Source of the DNA: Bacteroidia bacterium
GTDB taxonomy: Bacteria; Bacteroidota; Bacteroidia; Flavobacteriales; Flavobacteriaceae
DNA length: 64,000 nt
NCBI GenBank assembly: GCA_030427865.1
Contig: JAUICK010000003.1
Span: 62,001-126,000 of the forward strand
Direction of reading: 5' to 3'
Shown here: piece after piece, positions 1 to 9,106 of the stretch
How the letters are laid out: every line of letters begins with the position of its first letter
Position numbering within the stretch: the stretch's first letter is position 1
Made by a program: the position numbers and the translations under genes
Notes under the pieces: generated by a model
Seen by the model: only the letters and a program-made list of their open reading frames with translations
The model's database searches: none
Told to the model about the DNA's origin: nothing

Positions 1-626
1 CGATGAATGCGAATATACTTTGCAGGGGTTAAACCTACCATTTTTTTGAATTGAGTTTCTAAAGTTTTTTGCCCAAATGGAAGACTACTTAATAATTCAT
101 TAACAGAAAGCATTCCCTCTTTTTGATGAATAGTATTTATAACCTTATCTATAGCTTGTGTATTTTTATTTTCAATTAAGGGTATGGTTAAAAGTAAATT
201 TTCTATTTCTTGAAATAATGTATTAAAATTTTGGCTATTTCTTTTAAATATTTGCTCAAATTTTTCTGACAAAATAGCGTCTATTTCATTAAAATAAAGA
301 TTTTTATTCGTGAATTTAGAAATATTTAAATTGGTAAGTTTATATAGAGCAGTTGGTTTAAAATTTAACCCACAAGAAAACCCTACTGCTTCTACACTAA
401 AATCATAAGATTTATAAAACTGACCATTTAAAATAAGCTTTTTTAGGAGTGTAGTTTTTTTATTGATAATTGTTTTTTGTCGATCACCATAAACATAAGT
501 AAACCCTGTAAAGCCTAATGGAATCATTACTGTTTTAAAAGGAATACAATCTTTAGAATAAGAAATATGATAAAATTCTTCTACTAAATGATTCACTTTT
601 TTTACATTAAAATAAGTAAGTTTCAT
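1..626 (-). CDS. AraC-family transcriptional regulator (partial, 3' end outside window)
   Basis: The gene starts with ATG at 626 and reads open for about 208 codons to the left edge, so its C-terminus is missing. The last visible part contains MVGLTPAKYIRIH, the typical end of the second helix-turn-helix of AraC/XylS regulators, preceded by a spaced helix with SVNELLSSLPFG. The N-terminal 130 residues resemble the sensing region of Bacteroidota AraC proteins of the DUF6597 type, a family name given from memory. It should bind DNA as a one-component regulator; its ligand and targets cannot be read from sequence. It lies upstream of purL on the same strand, with 48 bases between them, but purL has its own promoter-like element. 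Confidence 0.8.
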   Translation of the reverse strand, partial: MKLTYFNVKKVNHLVEEFYHISYSKDCIPFKTVMIPLGFTGFTYVYGDRQKTIINKKTTLLKKLILNGQFYKSYDFSVEAVGFSCGLNFKPTALYKLTNLNISKFTNKNLYFNEIDAILSEKFEQIFKRNSQNFNTLFQEIENLLLTIPLIENKNTQAIDKVINTIHQKEGMLSVNELLSSLPFGQKTLETQFKKMVGLTPAKYIRIH

Positions 627-674
627 AGAACACAATTTTCTATTTTAAAAATAAATAAAAAATTCTACAAAAAA

Positions 675-3600
675 CTATTTTTTACTGGTTATCCAGTTTT
701 TAGCATTTACAAAAGCCTCTAACCAAGGCGAAACTTCGTCTTTTCTGCCTTTTGGATAATTTGCCCAATTCCATTGGAATATTGAACGCTCAATATGAGG
801 CATGGTTACTAAATGTCTTCCAGATTTATCACATAGCATAGCTGTATTAAAATCGGAACCATTTGGGTTATTAGGATAGCCTTCATAACCATATTTGGCA
901 ACAATATGATAGTTTTCTTCAGCTTCTGGTAGACTGAATTTTCCTTCTCCATGAGAAATCCAAACCCCTAATTCTGTTCCTGCTAAAGATGATAACATCA
1001 CTGAATTGTTTTCTTGAATTTTTACTGATGTAAAAGAACTTTCGTGTTTTTGAGAATCATTATGATGCATTTTTCCATGCACTTCATGCTCAGGATTTAT
1101 CAATTCTAATTCCATCCAAAGTTGACAACCATTACAAATACCTACAGACAAAGTATCTTCTCTTTTAAAGAAATTCTTTAAAGCTGTATTTGCTTTTGCA
1201 TTGTATTTGAATGCTCCTGCCCAACCTTTTGCAGAACCTAAAACATCAGAATTAGAAAAACCACCAACAGCTCCAATAAACTGAATGTCTTCCAAAGTTT
1301 CACGACCCGAAATTAAATCGGTCATGTGTACATCTTTTACATCAAAACCAGCTAAATACATGGCATTTGCCATTTCACGTTCTGAATTTGAACCTTTTTC
1401 ACGGATAATTGCTGCTTTGGGTTTGTCATTTCGACCTTGTGGAGAAATCTTTTCTACTTTAAGATTCTTCGACTTCGTTTCTCTTCGCTCAGAATGACAA
1501 GAGTTAATTACGTCCTCTAATTTTCCAGTAAAATTTCTTGGAAATTTATAAGTTAATGGCTGCTTTTTATAATTATCAAACCTATCTTGAGCTAAATTAT
1601 TAGCTGTTTGTTTTTTATCTAATAAAAAAGACGTTTTGTACCAAACATCTCTCATTTCATTAACATCAAAAGAGAAATTGTCATTATTATTTTTGATGTT
1701 TACTATTCCTGAATTGTTTGCAGTTCCTATAGTAGAAAATTCAATATTAGTCTTTGATAAAATAGGTTCTACAGAAGAATCTGCTTGAAAAACAATTCCT
1801 GAATTTTCAGCAAATAGTACTTTTATTGAATCCTCTTCATTTAAAGAAGAAATATCAAAATCAGCTCCTAAATTTACATCAGCAAAACACATTTCTAATA
1901 AAGTTGTAATCAAACCACCAGAAGCAACATCATGTCCTGCAACAATTTTATCTGCTTTAATTAAATCTTGAAGGGTATTAAAAACCGTTTTTACATAAGA
2001 TGCATTTTTAACGTCCGGAGCTTCATTTCCAATGGTATTTAATACTTGATTGAATGAACTTCCTCCTAATTTAAAATTGTCTTGAGAAACGTTGATGTAG
2101 TAAATATTTCCTCCATCAACTTGTAAAACAGGTTCTACAACTTTAGAAATTTCATTACAATTGGCAGCAGCAGAAATGATGACTGTTCCAGGAGCAATGA
2201 CATCTCCATCAGGATATTTTTGCTTCATAGATAAAGAATCTTTTCCTGTGGGTACATTGATTCCTAAATCAATTGCAAACTCTGAAACTGCTTGTACAGC
2301 TTTGTACAAACGTGCGTCTTCGCCTTCATTTTTACAAGGCCACATCCAATTTGCAGAAAGAGAAACGCTTTTTAAATTGTCTTTTAATGGTGCCCAAATC
2401 ATATTTGTTAATGCTTCTGTAATAGAATTTCTACTTCCAGCTTCTGGATTGATTAATCCAGCAATAGGGGAGTGCCCAATTGTAGTTGCAATGCCTTCTT
2501 TTCCATTATAATCTAAAGCCATCACTCCAACATTGTTCAACGGAACCTGCAAAGGTCCCACACATTGTTGTTTGGCAACTTTACCACCAACACATCTGTC
2601 TACTTTATTGGTAAGCCAATCTTTACAAGCTACTGCTTCTAACTGTAAAACTTGTTCTAAATAGATTTGTAAGTTCTTAGTTTTGTAACGTGGATTTTTA
2701 TATTTTCTGCTGACAGTTTTATCTGTCATAATTGTTTTTGGAGACGAACCAAACATATCTTCCATAGCCAAATCCATTGGTTTATCTCCTTTGGTTTTCG
2801 ATTCAAAAGTAAAACGATTATCGCCAGTAACATCTCCAACTGTGTACATAGGCGAACGTTCACGTGCTGCAATTTTTTGTAAAGTTTTGGTGTGTTTTTC
2901 TGCAATAACCAATCCCATTCTTTCTTGAGATTCGTTTCCAATAATTTCTTTTGCTGATAAGGTTGGGTCACCAACAGGTAATTTATCTAAATCTATTTTT
3001 CCTCCTGTATCTTCTACCAATTCAGACAAACAATTTAAATGACCTCCAGCTCCATGATCGTGAATAGAAACAATAAAATTCTCATCACTTTCTACCATTC
3101 CACGAACTGCATTTGCAGCACGTTTTTGCATTTCTGGATTCGAACGTTGTACAGCATTCAATTCAATTCCTGATGCAAATTCTCCTGTATCTGCTGATGA
3201 AACTGCTGCACCACCCATTCCAATTCTATAATTTTCTCCACCTAAAATTACAATTTTATCACCTTCTTTTGGGGTATCTTTTATGGCTTGTTCTGCTTTT
3301 CCATAACCAACTCCACCAGCTTGCATAATTACTTTATCAAAACCTAATTTGCGAGCTTCTTCTTCGTGCTCAAAAGTTAAAACAGAACCACAAATTAAAG
3401 GTTGCCCAAATTTATTACCAAAATCTGATGCTCCATTAGAAGCTTTGATTAAAATATCCATGGGTGTTTGGTACAGCCAATCTCTTGCTGCGAACTTTTG
3501 TTCCCAAGGTCTATTTTCTTCCAAACGAGAATACGAAGTCATATAGACTGCTGTACCTGCTAAAGGTAAAGAACCTTTTCCTCCTGCAAGTCTATCTCTA

Positions 3601-4406
3601 ATTTCTCCTCCAGAACCAGTTGCAGCTCCATTAAAAGGTTCTACTGTTGTTGGGAAGTTATGCGTTTCTGCTTTTAATGAAATTACAGAATCAAAATCTT
3701 GAGTTTCATAAAAATCTGGTTTATCAGCAGATTTTGGCGCAAATTGTTCAACTCTTGGTCCTTTTATAAAAGCCACATTGTCTTTGTATGCTGAAACAAT
3801 ACCATTCGGATTTTGTTTAGACGTTTCTTTTATCATTTTGAATAGTGAAGTAGGTTGTTCTTCTCCATCAATTACAAAAGTTCCGTTAAATATTTTATGA
3901 CGACAGTGCTCTGAATTTACTTGGCTAAATCCAAAAACTTCAGAATCGGTTAATTTTCTTCCTATTTTTTTTGCAACACCTTCTAAATAAGCTACTTCTT
4001 CATCACTTAAAGACAACCCTTCTTGTTGGTTGTAAGCTGCAATATCATCAATCTCTAAAATAGCTTCTGGTTTGATGTCTATAGTAAATGTATCTTGATT
4101 TAAACTTTTAAATTTTTCAGAAATCATTGGGTCAAAATCAGAAAAATCTTCAGAAACTGATGTGAATTCTTCTATTCTGATAATGTTAGAAACTCCCATA
4201 TTTTGTGTTATTTCGACTGCATTTGTACTCCATGGAGTAATCATTGCAGCTCTTGGACCAATAAAAAAAGCGTCAATGTAAGACGCTTCTATTTTAGGTT
4301 GATTTCCAAATAACCAAGTTAATTTAGAAATTGTTTCTGTGTTTAATTCTTTTGTTGTTTGAACAGCGAAAACTTTACTGTTTTTGTTTCCAAAGAAATG
4401 AATCAT
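675..4406 (-). CDS. purL: Phosphoribosylformylglycinamidine synthase (FGAM synthase), single-chain form
   Basis: This 1243-residue enzyme converts FGAR, glutamine and ATP to FGAM in the fourth step of purine synthesis. It is the long single-chain type: an N-terminal PurS-like part, two AIRS-like halves (KAETHNFPTTVEPFNGAATG around residue 250) and a C-terminal class I glutaminase from about residue 997. The glutaminase nucleophile is the first Cys of GICNGCQ near residue 1091, with the MPHIERS His/Glu pair near 1204. Residues about 970-994, in the linker just before the glutaminase, are an extra segment (CHSERRETKSKNL onward) encoded by a repetitive palindromic element at 1425-1498. The frame is kept through it, so the enzyme is probably active. 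A second purine gene, purC, lies at 38.6 kb. Confidence 0.97.
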   Translation of the reverse strand: MIHFFGNKNSKVFAVQTTKELNTETISKLTWLFGNQPKIEASYIDAFFIGPRAAMITPWSTNAVEITQNMGVSNIIRIEEFTSVSEDFSDFDPMISEKFKSLNQDTFTIDIKPEAILEIDDIAAYNQQEGLSLSDEEVAYLEGVAKKIGRKLTDSEVFGFSQVNSEHCRHKIFNGTFVIDGEEQPTSLFKMIKETSKQNPNGIVSAYKDNVAFIKGPRVEQFAPKSADKPDFYETQDFDSVISLKAETHNFPTTVEPFNGAATGSGGEIRDRLAGGKGSLPLAGTAVYMTSYSRLEENRPWEQKFAARDWLYQTPMDILIKASNGASDFGNKFGQPLICGSVLTFEHEEEARKLGFDKVIMQAGGVGYGKAEQAIKDTPKEGDKIVILGGENYRIGMGGAAVSSADTGEFASGIELNAVQRSNPEMQKRAANAVRGMVESDENFIVSIHDHGAGGHLNCLSELVEDTGGKIDLDKLPVGDPTLSAKEIIGNESQERMGLVIAEKHTKTLQKIAARERSPMYTVGDVTGDNRFTFESKTKGDKPMDLAMEDMFGSSPKTIMTDKTVSRKYKNPRYKTKNLQIYLEQVLQLEAVACKDWLTNKVDRCVGGKVAKQQCVGPLQVPLNNVGVMALDYNGKEGIATTIGHSPIAGLINPEAGSRNSITEALTNMIWAPLKDNLKSVSLSANWMWPCKNEGEDARLYKAVQAVSEFAIDLGINVPTGKDSLSMKQKYPDGDVIAPGTVIISAAANCNEISKVVEPVLQVDGGNIYYINVSQDNFKLGGSSFNQVLNTIGNEAPDVKNASYVKTVFNTLQDLIKADKIVAGHDVASGGLITTLLEMCFADVNLGADFDISSLNEEDSIKVLFAENSGIVFQADSSVEPILSKTNIEFSTIGTANNSGIVNIKNNNDNFSFDVNEMRDVWYKTSFLLDKKQTANNLAQDRFDNYKKQPLTYKFPRNFTGKLEDVINSCHSERRETKSKNLKVEKISPQGRNDKPKAAIIREKGSNSEREMANAMYLAGFDVKDVHMTDLISGRETLEDIQFIGAVGGFSNSDVLGSAKGWAGAFKYNAKANTALKNFFKREDTLSVGICNGCQLWMELELINPEHEVHGKMHHNDSQKHESSFTSVKIQENNSVMLSSLAGTELGVWISHGEGKFSLPEAEENYHIVAKYGYEGYPNNPNGSDFNTAMLCDKSGRHLVTMPHIERSIFQWNWANYPKGRKDEVSPWLEAFVNAKNWITSKK
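1425..1498 (-). repeat. Palindrome-ended dispersed repeat, copy A, embedded in purL
   Basis: On the minus strand the 74 bases begin GTCATTCTGAGCGAAGA and end AAGGTCGAAATGAC, so the ends form an imperfect inverted repeat GTCATTYYGA. The same start, spacing and end occur in a 72-base intergenic element at 39616-39687, and the right half recurs at 33296-33322. Here the element is translated as part of PurL without a stop or frame change. Confidence 0.85.
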
Positions 4407-4440
4407 TATAAATTTGTATTAGCGTGTTGTTGTAAAAATG

Positions 4441-4448
4441 CAAATTTA
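4441..4448 (-). promoter_or_regulatory. Bacteroidota -7 promoter element upstream of purL
   Basis: The minus strand reads TAAATTTG followed by CA, a match to the TAnnTTTG consensus of the primary sigma factor in Bacteroidota, about 35 bases before the purL ATG. A clear TTTG -33 element is not visible at the usual distance. Confidence 0.5.
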
Positions 4449-4528
4449 CTTTTTTTCGACTGAACTATGCTAAATTATTTTATTGAAATTGATGAGTTAT
4501 TCACTTGTTTTGAACAAGTAGGAATTAC

Positions 4529-5578
4529 TTATTGTTTTAGAAATTTAAGCGTTAGTGATGTATTGTTTTGAGAAATTTTAAGAATATACAAACCACTTTT
4601 AATTGTAGAAATATCGATTTTATTCGAATCAGAAATTGTTGTTGAAAGTATTTTTTTTCCTACAAGATTATAGATGTAAATTGTATAAGTACCGGTTTTG
4701 TTAAGAAATAAAGAGTCTTCTTTTACTGGGTTTGGGTAAATTTTTAATTTTGAAAAACTATTTTTAAGAGTACTTAATGTTCCCCATCTATCTACAGGTT
4801 GCTGTGTTCCAGAAGGTGGGTTTCCCCAAATTTTAGTTGCTAAATATGGGTTGTCTATAAAAGGATTTCTATTGCCTTGTGCATAAGCATTGTTTGTGTT
4901 TTCATGATAGTTGTTCCTGTTGTCTTCAATGGTAGAAACTGGGTCTTCTGCATTCCATTTAAGAAATAAATCGATCATATCATCTGGTGTTGCAGCGTTA
5001 TTTCCAACACCTACTGCAGAAGGTAAACATTGATTTCCGTAACGTAAATACATATACATCATCATTCTTGCTACATCACCTTTCCATTCGTCACCTGGAT
5101 ACCATCCATTAGCAACATTCCCAGAGTTTCCAGCTCCATTTGCAAATTTTTTATTACCTCTTTGGCTGTTGTATTGCACATCAGAAGGTCTTAAGTGATG
5201 CGCATCTGCACCAGCACCAGAAGAACCTAAATTTGGATTTCCAAGAGATCTTGGGTAAGTGTGTTCTCTGTTCCATTCTCCGTTATTACCTCCATTATTA
5301 TTAATTCCTCTTGTTCTTGCTGTAATTCCAGAAGCACTGTAACCATAAATAAGTAAAACCTGTGATGAATTTGTTGGGTTTACATCTGTGTTTTTACAAG
5401 CATTCCAAACTCCTGGTGTGTACGATAAGAAATTGGTGTGTGTATTTATAATTCTCGTGGCTAAATCGTTTTTTAAAGCGATTCCGTTTTTTGTGAAGTC
5501 AATACCATTGTAATATGATTGTTGACTATATAAAGCACTACTAATAAGTAGTACAAAAATGTATAAAAACTTTTTCAT
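4529..5578 (-). CDS. Secreted endonuclease I family nuclease with T9SS sorting domain
   Basis: This 349-residue protein has an N-terminal signal peptide (MKKFLYIFVLLISSALYS) and an endonuclease I domain over about residues 20-255. The family hallmarks are WNREHTYPRS, ADAHHLRPSD and NSQRGNKKF, in which His, Asp and Asn residues form a metal-dependent ββα-Me-type active site. Residues about 278-349 (LKIYPNPVKEDSLFLNK onward) form a type A C-terminal sorting domain, which directs export through the type IX secretion system to the surface or medium. It likely degrades extracellular DNA for nutrients or biofilm turnover. Its ATG overlaps the stop of the upstream paralogue by one base (TAATG), so the two are probably co-translated. 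Confidence 0.93.
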   Translation of the reverse strand: MKKFLYIFVLLISSALYSQQSYYNGIDFTKNGIALKNDLATRIINTHTNFLSYTPGVWNACKNTDVNPTNSSQVLLIYGYSASGITARTRGINNNGGNNGEWNREHTYPRSLGNPNLGSSGAGADAHHLRPSDVQYNSQRGNKKFANGAGNSGNVANGWYPGDEWKGDVARMMMYMYLRYGNQCLPSAVGVGNNAATPDDMIDLFLKWNAEDPVSTIEDNRNNYHENTNNAYAQGNRNPFIDNPYLATKIWGNPPSGTQQPVDRWGTLSTLKNSFSKLKIYPNPVKEDSLFLNKTGTYTIYIYNLVGKKILSTTISDSNKIDISTIKSGLYILKISQNNTSLTLKFLKQ

Positions 5579-7713
5579 TATTTTTTGATAAACTTAACTG
5601 AATATAATTTGTTTTCAACTTCAAATTTAAGGATATATATTCCTTTTGATAATGATTTTAAGTTAATTTCTTCTTTTGGATTTTTGTAAGCGGTTATTTT
5701 TTTTCCAAAAGAATTGTAAATAGTTATATTTTTTAAGCTAAGATTATTGGTGTTTAGAATTTTTAATGTTGTATTCACAGGGTTAGGGTATAATTGAAAT
5801 CCTTCTAAAATAAAAGATTCAATATTTAAAGTAGAGTTGTGTTTCCCTATATCTTCTGTATTATCTTTGGGTAATTCATCCCATTCGTTGGTAATATCAA
5901 ACGAAGTATTGGGTTGAGAAACGCCGCTTTTTCTTCGTAAGGTTTTATCTTTAGCAAAGTTAGCAGAACCACCATTATAAGTACCAATAATATCAATTAA
6001 AACATCGTTTTTAAATAATCCAACAGGGTCATTTCCGCTAAAATTAACTGGCTCTCCAAAGTTTGTTGCACTTGAATTTGGTTGAACAAAATCTGCTTGT
6101 GCAATTAAATTAGCATCGTCTGCTTTTCCGTTAATTATAACATAAACATCATCTTTTATAATTGTTCCAGAAAGGTTTAGGGCTGTACTCCAAATTTGTC
6201 CATCTTGTCCACCATCTTTTTGTCTTTTAATGCTATACCCATTTAAATTAACATCTGTATTGGTAACATTAGCTATTTCTAAGGCTTTGTTGTTAGAAGA
6301 ACCTTCTACGTATTCAGAGAAAAATAATTCATTGGCAGTTGTTGTAGAGCCGTCTGTTGTTGTTGCATTTACAGAGCTTGAGAGTGCAGAACTATTTCCT
6401 ACCGCATCTTTAGCTAAAATTTGAACACTATATGTAGTTGAAGTTGTTAAACCTGTTAGGGTAAAATTGGTTTGAGGCGTTGATGCGCTTATGCTTCCGT
6501 CTAAATAAATATCATAACTGGTAACTGCTGTGTTGTCTGTAGAAGCAGACCATGTTGCAATAAAAGACGTTCCGGTTTCATTGCTAATAACAATGTTTGT
6601 GGGTACACTTGGCGCTTGAGTATCTTGTAAAGTCTTTACATTTATAGGCGAACTTTGTGCTGATTTATTATCGGCAATATCTTTAGCTAAAACTGTAATT
6701 GAATATGATGTATTTGAATTTAATCCTGAAATTGTTGTTGAGGTATTTGTTGTATTTGTATTTAAATTTCCGTCTACAAAAACATCGTAACTTGAAACAG
6801 ATACATTATCAGTAGAAGCTGTCCAAGAAACATCAATAGAAAAGGTTGTAATATTACTTGCAGAGACATTATTAGGAACAGAAGGTGCTTCTGTATCGGT
6901 ATTTGTATAGATGCCCCAAATGTCTTCTGCTTCTGGGCCTCCCCAAATTCTTGTAGCTAATCTTGGGTTATCTATAAAAGGATTTCTATTTCCTTGGGCA
7001 AAGGCATTTGCTGTATTTTCATGATAGATGTTTCTTTGTTTTTCTATATCAGAAACTGGGTCTTCAGCATTCCATTGTAGAAATAAATCGATCATATCAT
7101 CTGGAGTAGAAGAAGAACTGCCAATTCCTACATTAGAAGGTAAACATCTATTGCCATAACGTAAGTACATATACATCATCATTCTTGCAACATCACCTTT
7201 CCATTCATCTCCAGGATACCATCCATTAGATGATGAGCCTGAGTTGGCACCAGAACCAGTAGCAAATTTTTTATTTCCTCTAGATGAATTTCTTTGCACA
7301 TCAGAAGGTCTTAGATGATGCGCATCTGCACCAGGGCCAGTTTCACCAAGGTTTGGGGTTCCTAAAGATCTTGGATAAACATGTTCTCTATTCCAATCTC
7401 CTGTACTACCACTATTATCGTCTTTTCCTCTTTCTCTATCGTTTGTTACATCTGCATCAGAACCATTTTCCCAACCATAAACTAATAAAACTTGAGAATT
7501 GTTGGTAGGATTTAAGTCTGTTATTTTACTTGCATTCCAAACATCAGGTGAGTAAGAAAGAAACCTTGTATGAGTGTTAATAATTTTGGTGGCCAAAGCA
7601 TCTTTTAAAGCAATACCAGTTAGGTTTAAATCTACATCACTATAATAGCTTTGTTGTGAAAAAGTATGAGTTGTTAAAAAAATAACAACTAAAAAAAAGA
7701 GTAATCTTTTCAT
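5578..7713 (-). CDS. Secreted multidomain endonuclease I with two FN3 domains, lamin-tail domain and T9SS sorting domain
   Basis: This 711-residue protein has a signal peptide (residues 1-19) and an endonuclease I domain over about 20-270 with WNREHVYPRS, ADAHHLRPSD and NSSRGNKKF. Two fibronectin type III repeats follow at about 273-362 and 363-453, both opening with an APSVP motif. A lamin-tail domain spans about 459-630 (FFSEYVEGSSNNKALEI), and a type A sorting domain about 640-711. It is a paralogue of the downstream 349-residue nuclease with added adhesion or substrate-binding modules. Lamin-tail domains accompany many secreted nucleases in Bacteroidota. It is the first gene of a two-gene unit, with its stop codon sharing a base with the next ATG. 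Confidence 0.93.
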   Translation of the reverse strand: MKRLLFFLVVIFLTTHTFSQQSYYSDVDLNLTGIALKDALATKIINTHTRFLSYSPDVWNASKITDLNPTNNSQVLLVYGWENGSDADVTNDRERGKDDNSGSTGDWNREHVYPRSLGTPNLGETGPGADAHHLRPSDVQRNSSRGNKKFATGSGANSGSSSNGWYPGDEWKGDVARMMMYMYLRYGNRCLPSNVGIGSSSSTPDDMIDLFLQWNAEDPVSDIEKQRNIYHENTANAFAQGNRNPFIDNPRLATRIWGGPEAEDIWGIYTNTDTEAPSVPNNVSASNITTFSIDVSWTASTDNVSVSSYDVFVDGNLNTNTTNTSTTISGLNSNTSYSITVLAKDIADNKSAQSSPINVKTLQDTQAPSVPTNIVISNETGTSFIATWSASTDNTAVTSYDIYLDGSISASTPQTNFTLTGLTTSTTYSVQILAKDAVGNSSALSSSVNATTTDGSTTTANELFFSEYVEGSSNNKALEIANVTNTDVNLNGYSIKRQKDGGQDGQIWSTALNLSGTIIKDDVYVIINGKADDANLIAQADFVQPNSSATNFGEPVNFSGNDPVGLFKNDVLIDIIGTYNGGSANFAKDKTLRRKSGVSQPNTSFDITNEWDELPKDNTEDIGKHNSTLNIESFILEGFQLYPNPVNTTLKILNTNNLSLKNITIYNSFGKKITAYKNPKEEINLKSLSKGIYILKFEVENKLYSVKFIKK

Positions 7714-7793
7714 TGTAAGATAAATTATTTAATTGAAACGATTTCTTTTTCTGCAATACTAAATTTCGATATTAGCAATTAATGTACGAAATT

Positions 7794-9005
7794 TTATTTT
7801 CTTTCTAAAAGCGCCATGTAAAATCCATCAAAATTAGATGTATGTGCTAAAACTTTTTTATCAGAAACAAAGGTAAACTCTTTCCCTGCTTCTGAGGTTA
7901 AGAATTGGTTAACTTGTTCTTGATTTTCTGAGGGTAATATAGAACATGTAGCATACACCATTTTACCATTAGGTTTTACCATTTTAGAATAACTCTGTAA
8001 AACTTCTTGTTGAACGTTTTTAATGTTTTCTATAAATTCTGGTTGCAATTTCCATTTAGAATCTGGGTTTCTACGAATAACACCTAGCCCAGAACAAGGT
8101 GCATCTATTAGAACTCTATCTGCTTTTCCGTATAATTTTTTAATAGGTTTTGTAGAATCTATTACTCGTAAATCAATATTATGAGCTTTGTTTCTTTTGG
8201 CTCTAATTTTTAGTTTTTTCAATTTACTCTCATAAATATCCATTGCAATAATTTGCCCTTTATTTTCCATTAAAGTAGACAAATGCAACGTTTTTCCGCC
8301 AGCACCAGCACAAGTATCTACTACTTTCATTCCGGGTTTAACGTCTAAATAAGCAGCAACTAATTGAGAAGAAGCGTCTTGTACTTCAAAATATCCGTTA
8401 TGAAACGCTTCAGTTTTAAAAACATTAGCTCTTTCTTCTAATATTAACGCATCTGGGTGGTTAGGAATAAAATGTGTAATTACATTTTCTACACGTAATT
8501 TTTTTTGCAAAAGTTCTTTAGAAATATTTAAAGTATTGGTTCTTAAAATAACCTTAGCTTGTTTGTTTAAAGCAGCAATTTCTTTGGTCCAAATTTCTTC
8601 ACCTAATTCAGAAGCACACAATTCATCCATCCAATCTGGAATCGATTCTCTAAATTTTCTAATTTTAGACAATTCTGCAAAACGCCCTTTAATTCTTCTT
8701 TCTGGAACATCTCCAATTTGGTTCCAATCTGGTAAAGGAATTCCTCTTAAGACACACCAAACAGAAAACAATCTCCATATATTATCTCTGTCAAAAGGAA
8801 CTTTAACTTCGGCAATCTCTGCATACAATCTATTCCAACGAACAATATCATAAATGGTTTCAGCCACAAACTTACGATCTCTGGCACCCCAACGTTTATC
8901 TCTTTTTAAAGCTTTTTCTACAGCTTTATCTGCATAAACACCTTCGTTAAATATATCTCTAATGCTGTCTATAACCGCAAAAGTTAAGTTTCTGTGTAAT
9001 CTCAT
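7794..9005 (-). CDS. NOP2/Sun (RsmB-type) RNA m5C methyltransferase
   Basis: This 403-residue SAM-dependent enzyme probably makes 5-methylcytosine in rRNA. An N-terminal helical NusB-like or RsmB-like region covers about residues 1-140. The SAM-binding motif is DTCAGAGGKT near residue 228. Motif IV DAPCSGLGVIRRNPDSKW near 300 carries one conserved Cys, and YATCSILPSENQEQV near 351 carries the catalytic Cys. Both cysteines of the family mechanism are present. It is monocistronic and divergent from recG. Which cytosine it targets (C967 as in RsmB, or another) cannot be told from sequence alone. Confidence 0.9.
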   Translation of the reverse strand: MRLHRNLTFAVIDSIRDIFNEGVYADKAVEKALKRDKRWGARDRKFVAETIYDIVRWNRLYAEIAEVKVPFDRDNIWRLFSVWCVLRGIPLPDWNQIGDVPERRIKGRFAELSKIRKFRESIPDWMDELCASELGEEIWTKEIAALNKQAKVILRTNTLNISKELLQKKLRVENVITHFIPNHPDALILEERANVFKTEAFHNGYFEVQDASSQLVAAYLDVKPGMKVVDTCAGAGGKTLHLSTLMENKGQIIAMDIYESKLKKLKIRAKRNKAHNIDLRVIDSTKPIKKLYGKADRVLIDAPCSGLGVIRRNPDSKWKLQPEFIENIKNVQQEVLQSYSKMVKPNGKMVYATCSILPSENQEQVNQFLTSEAGKEFTFVSDKKVLAHTSNFDGFYMALLERK

Positions 9006-9025
9006 TCTAAAATTATAATGGGATG

Positions 9026-9033
9026 CAAATATA
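9026..9033 (-). promoter_or_regulatory. -7 promoter element for the NOP2/Sun methyltransferase gene
   Basis: The minus strand reads TATATTTG then CA, matching TAnnTTTG, about 20 bases before the ATG at 9005. It sits in the 101-base divergent spacer shared with recG. Confidence 0.45.
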
Positions 9034-9052
9034 CACTAAATAAAAGGTTTAG

Positions 9053-9087
9053 TTTGTGTTAAATTTATAACGATTTCTGTATTTTCG
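9053..9087 (+). promoter_or_regulatory. Putative recG promoter
   Basis: TTTG at 9053-9056 and TATTTTCG at 9080-9087 are separated by 23 bases, a slightly long spacing for the Bacteroidota TTTG/TAnnTTTG promoter. The second box has one mismatch. The recG TTG start follows 20 bases later. Confidence 0.4.
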
Positions 9088-9106
9088 TTACTCATACAAT
9101 TTAAAC

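Noticed and set aside
1285..1497. Plus-strand frame of 70 codons partly ending in CHSE-like repeat sequence
   Set aside because: It lies wholly inside purL on the opposite strand, with no promoter, and is open by chance because the repeat is translatable in several frames.
2161..2511. Plus-strand 116-codon frame inside purL
   Set aside because: It is a shadow of a strongly conserved gene, and its product shows no domain or signal pattern.
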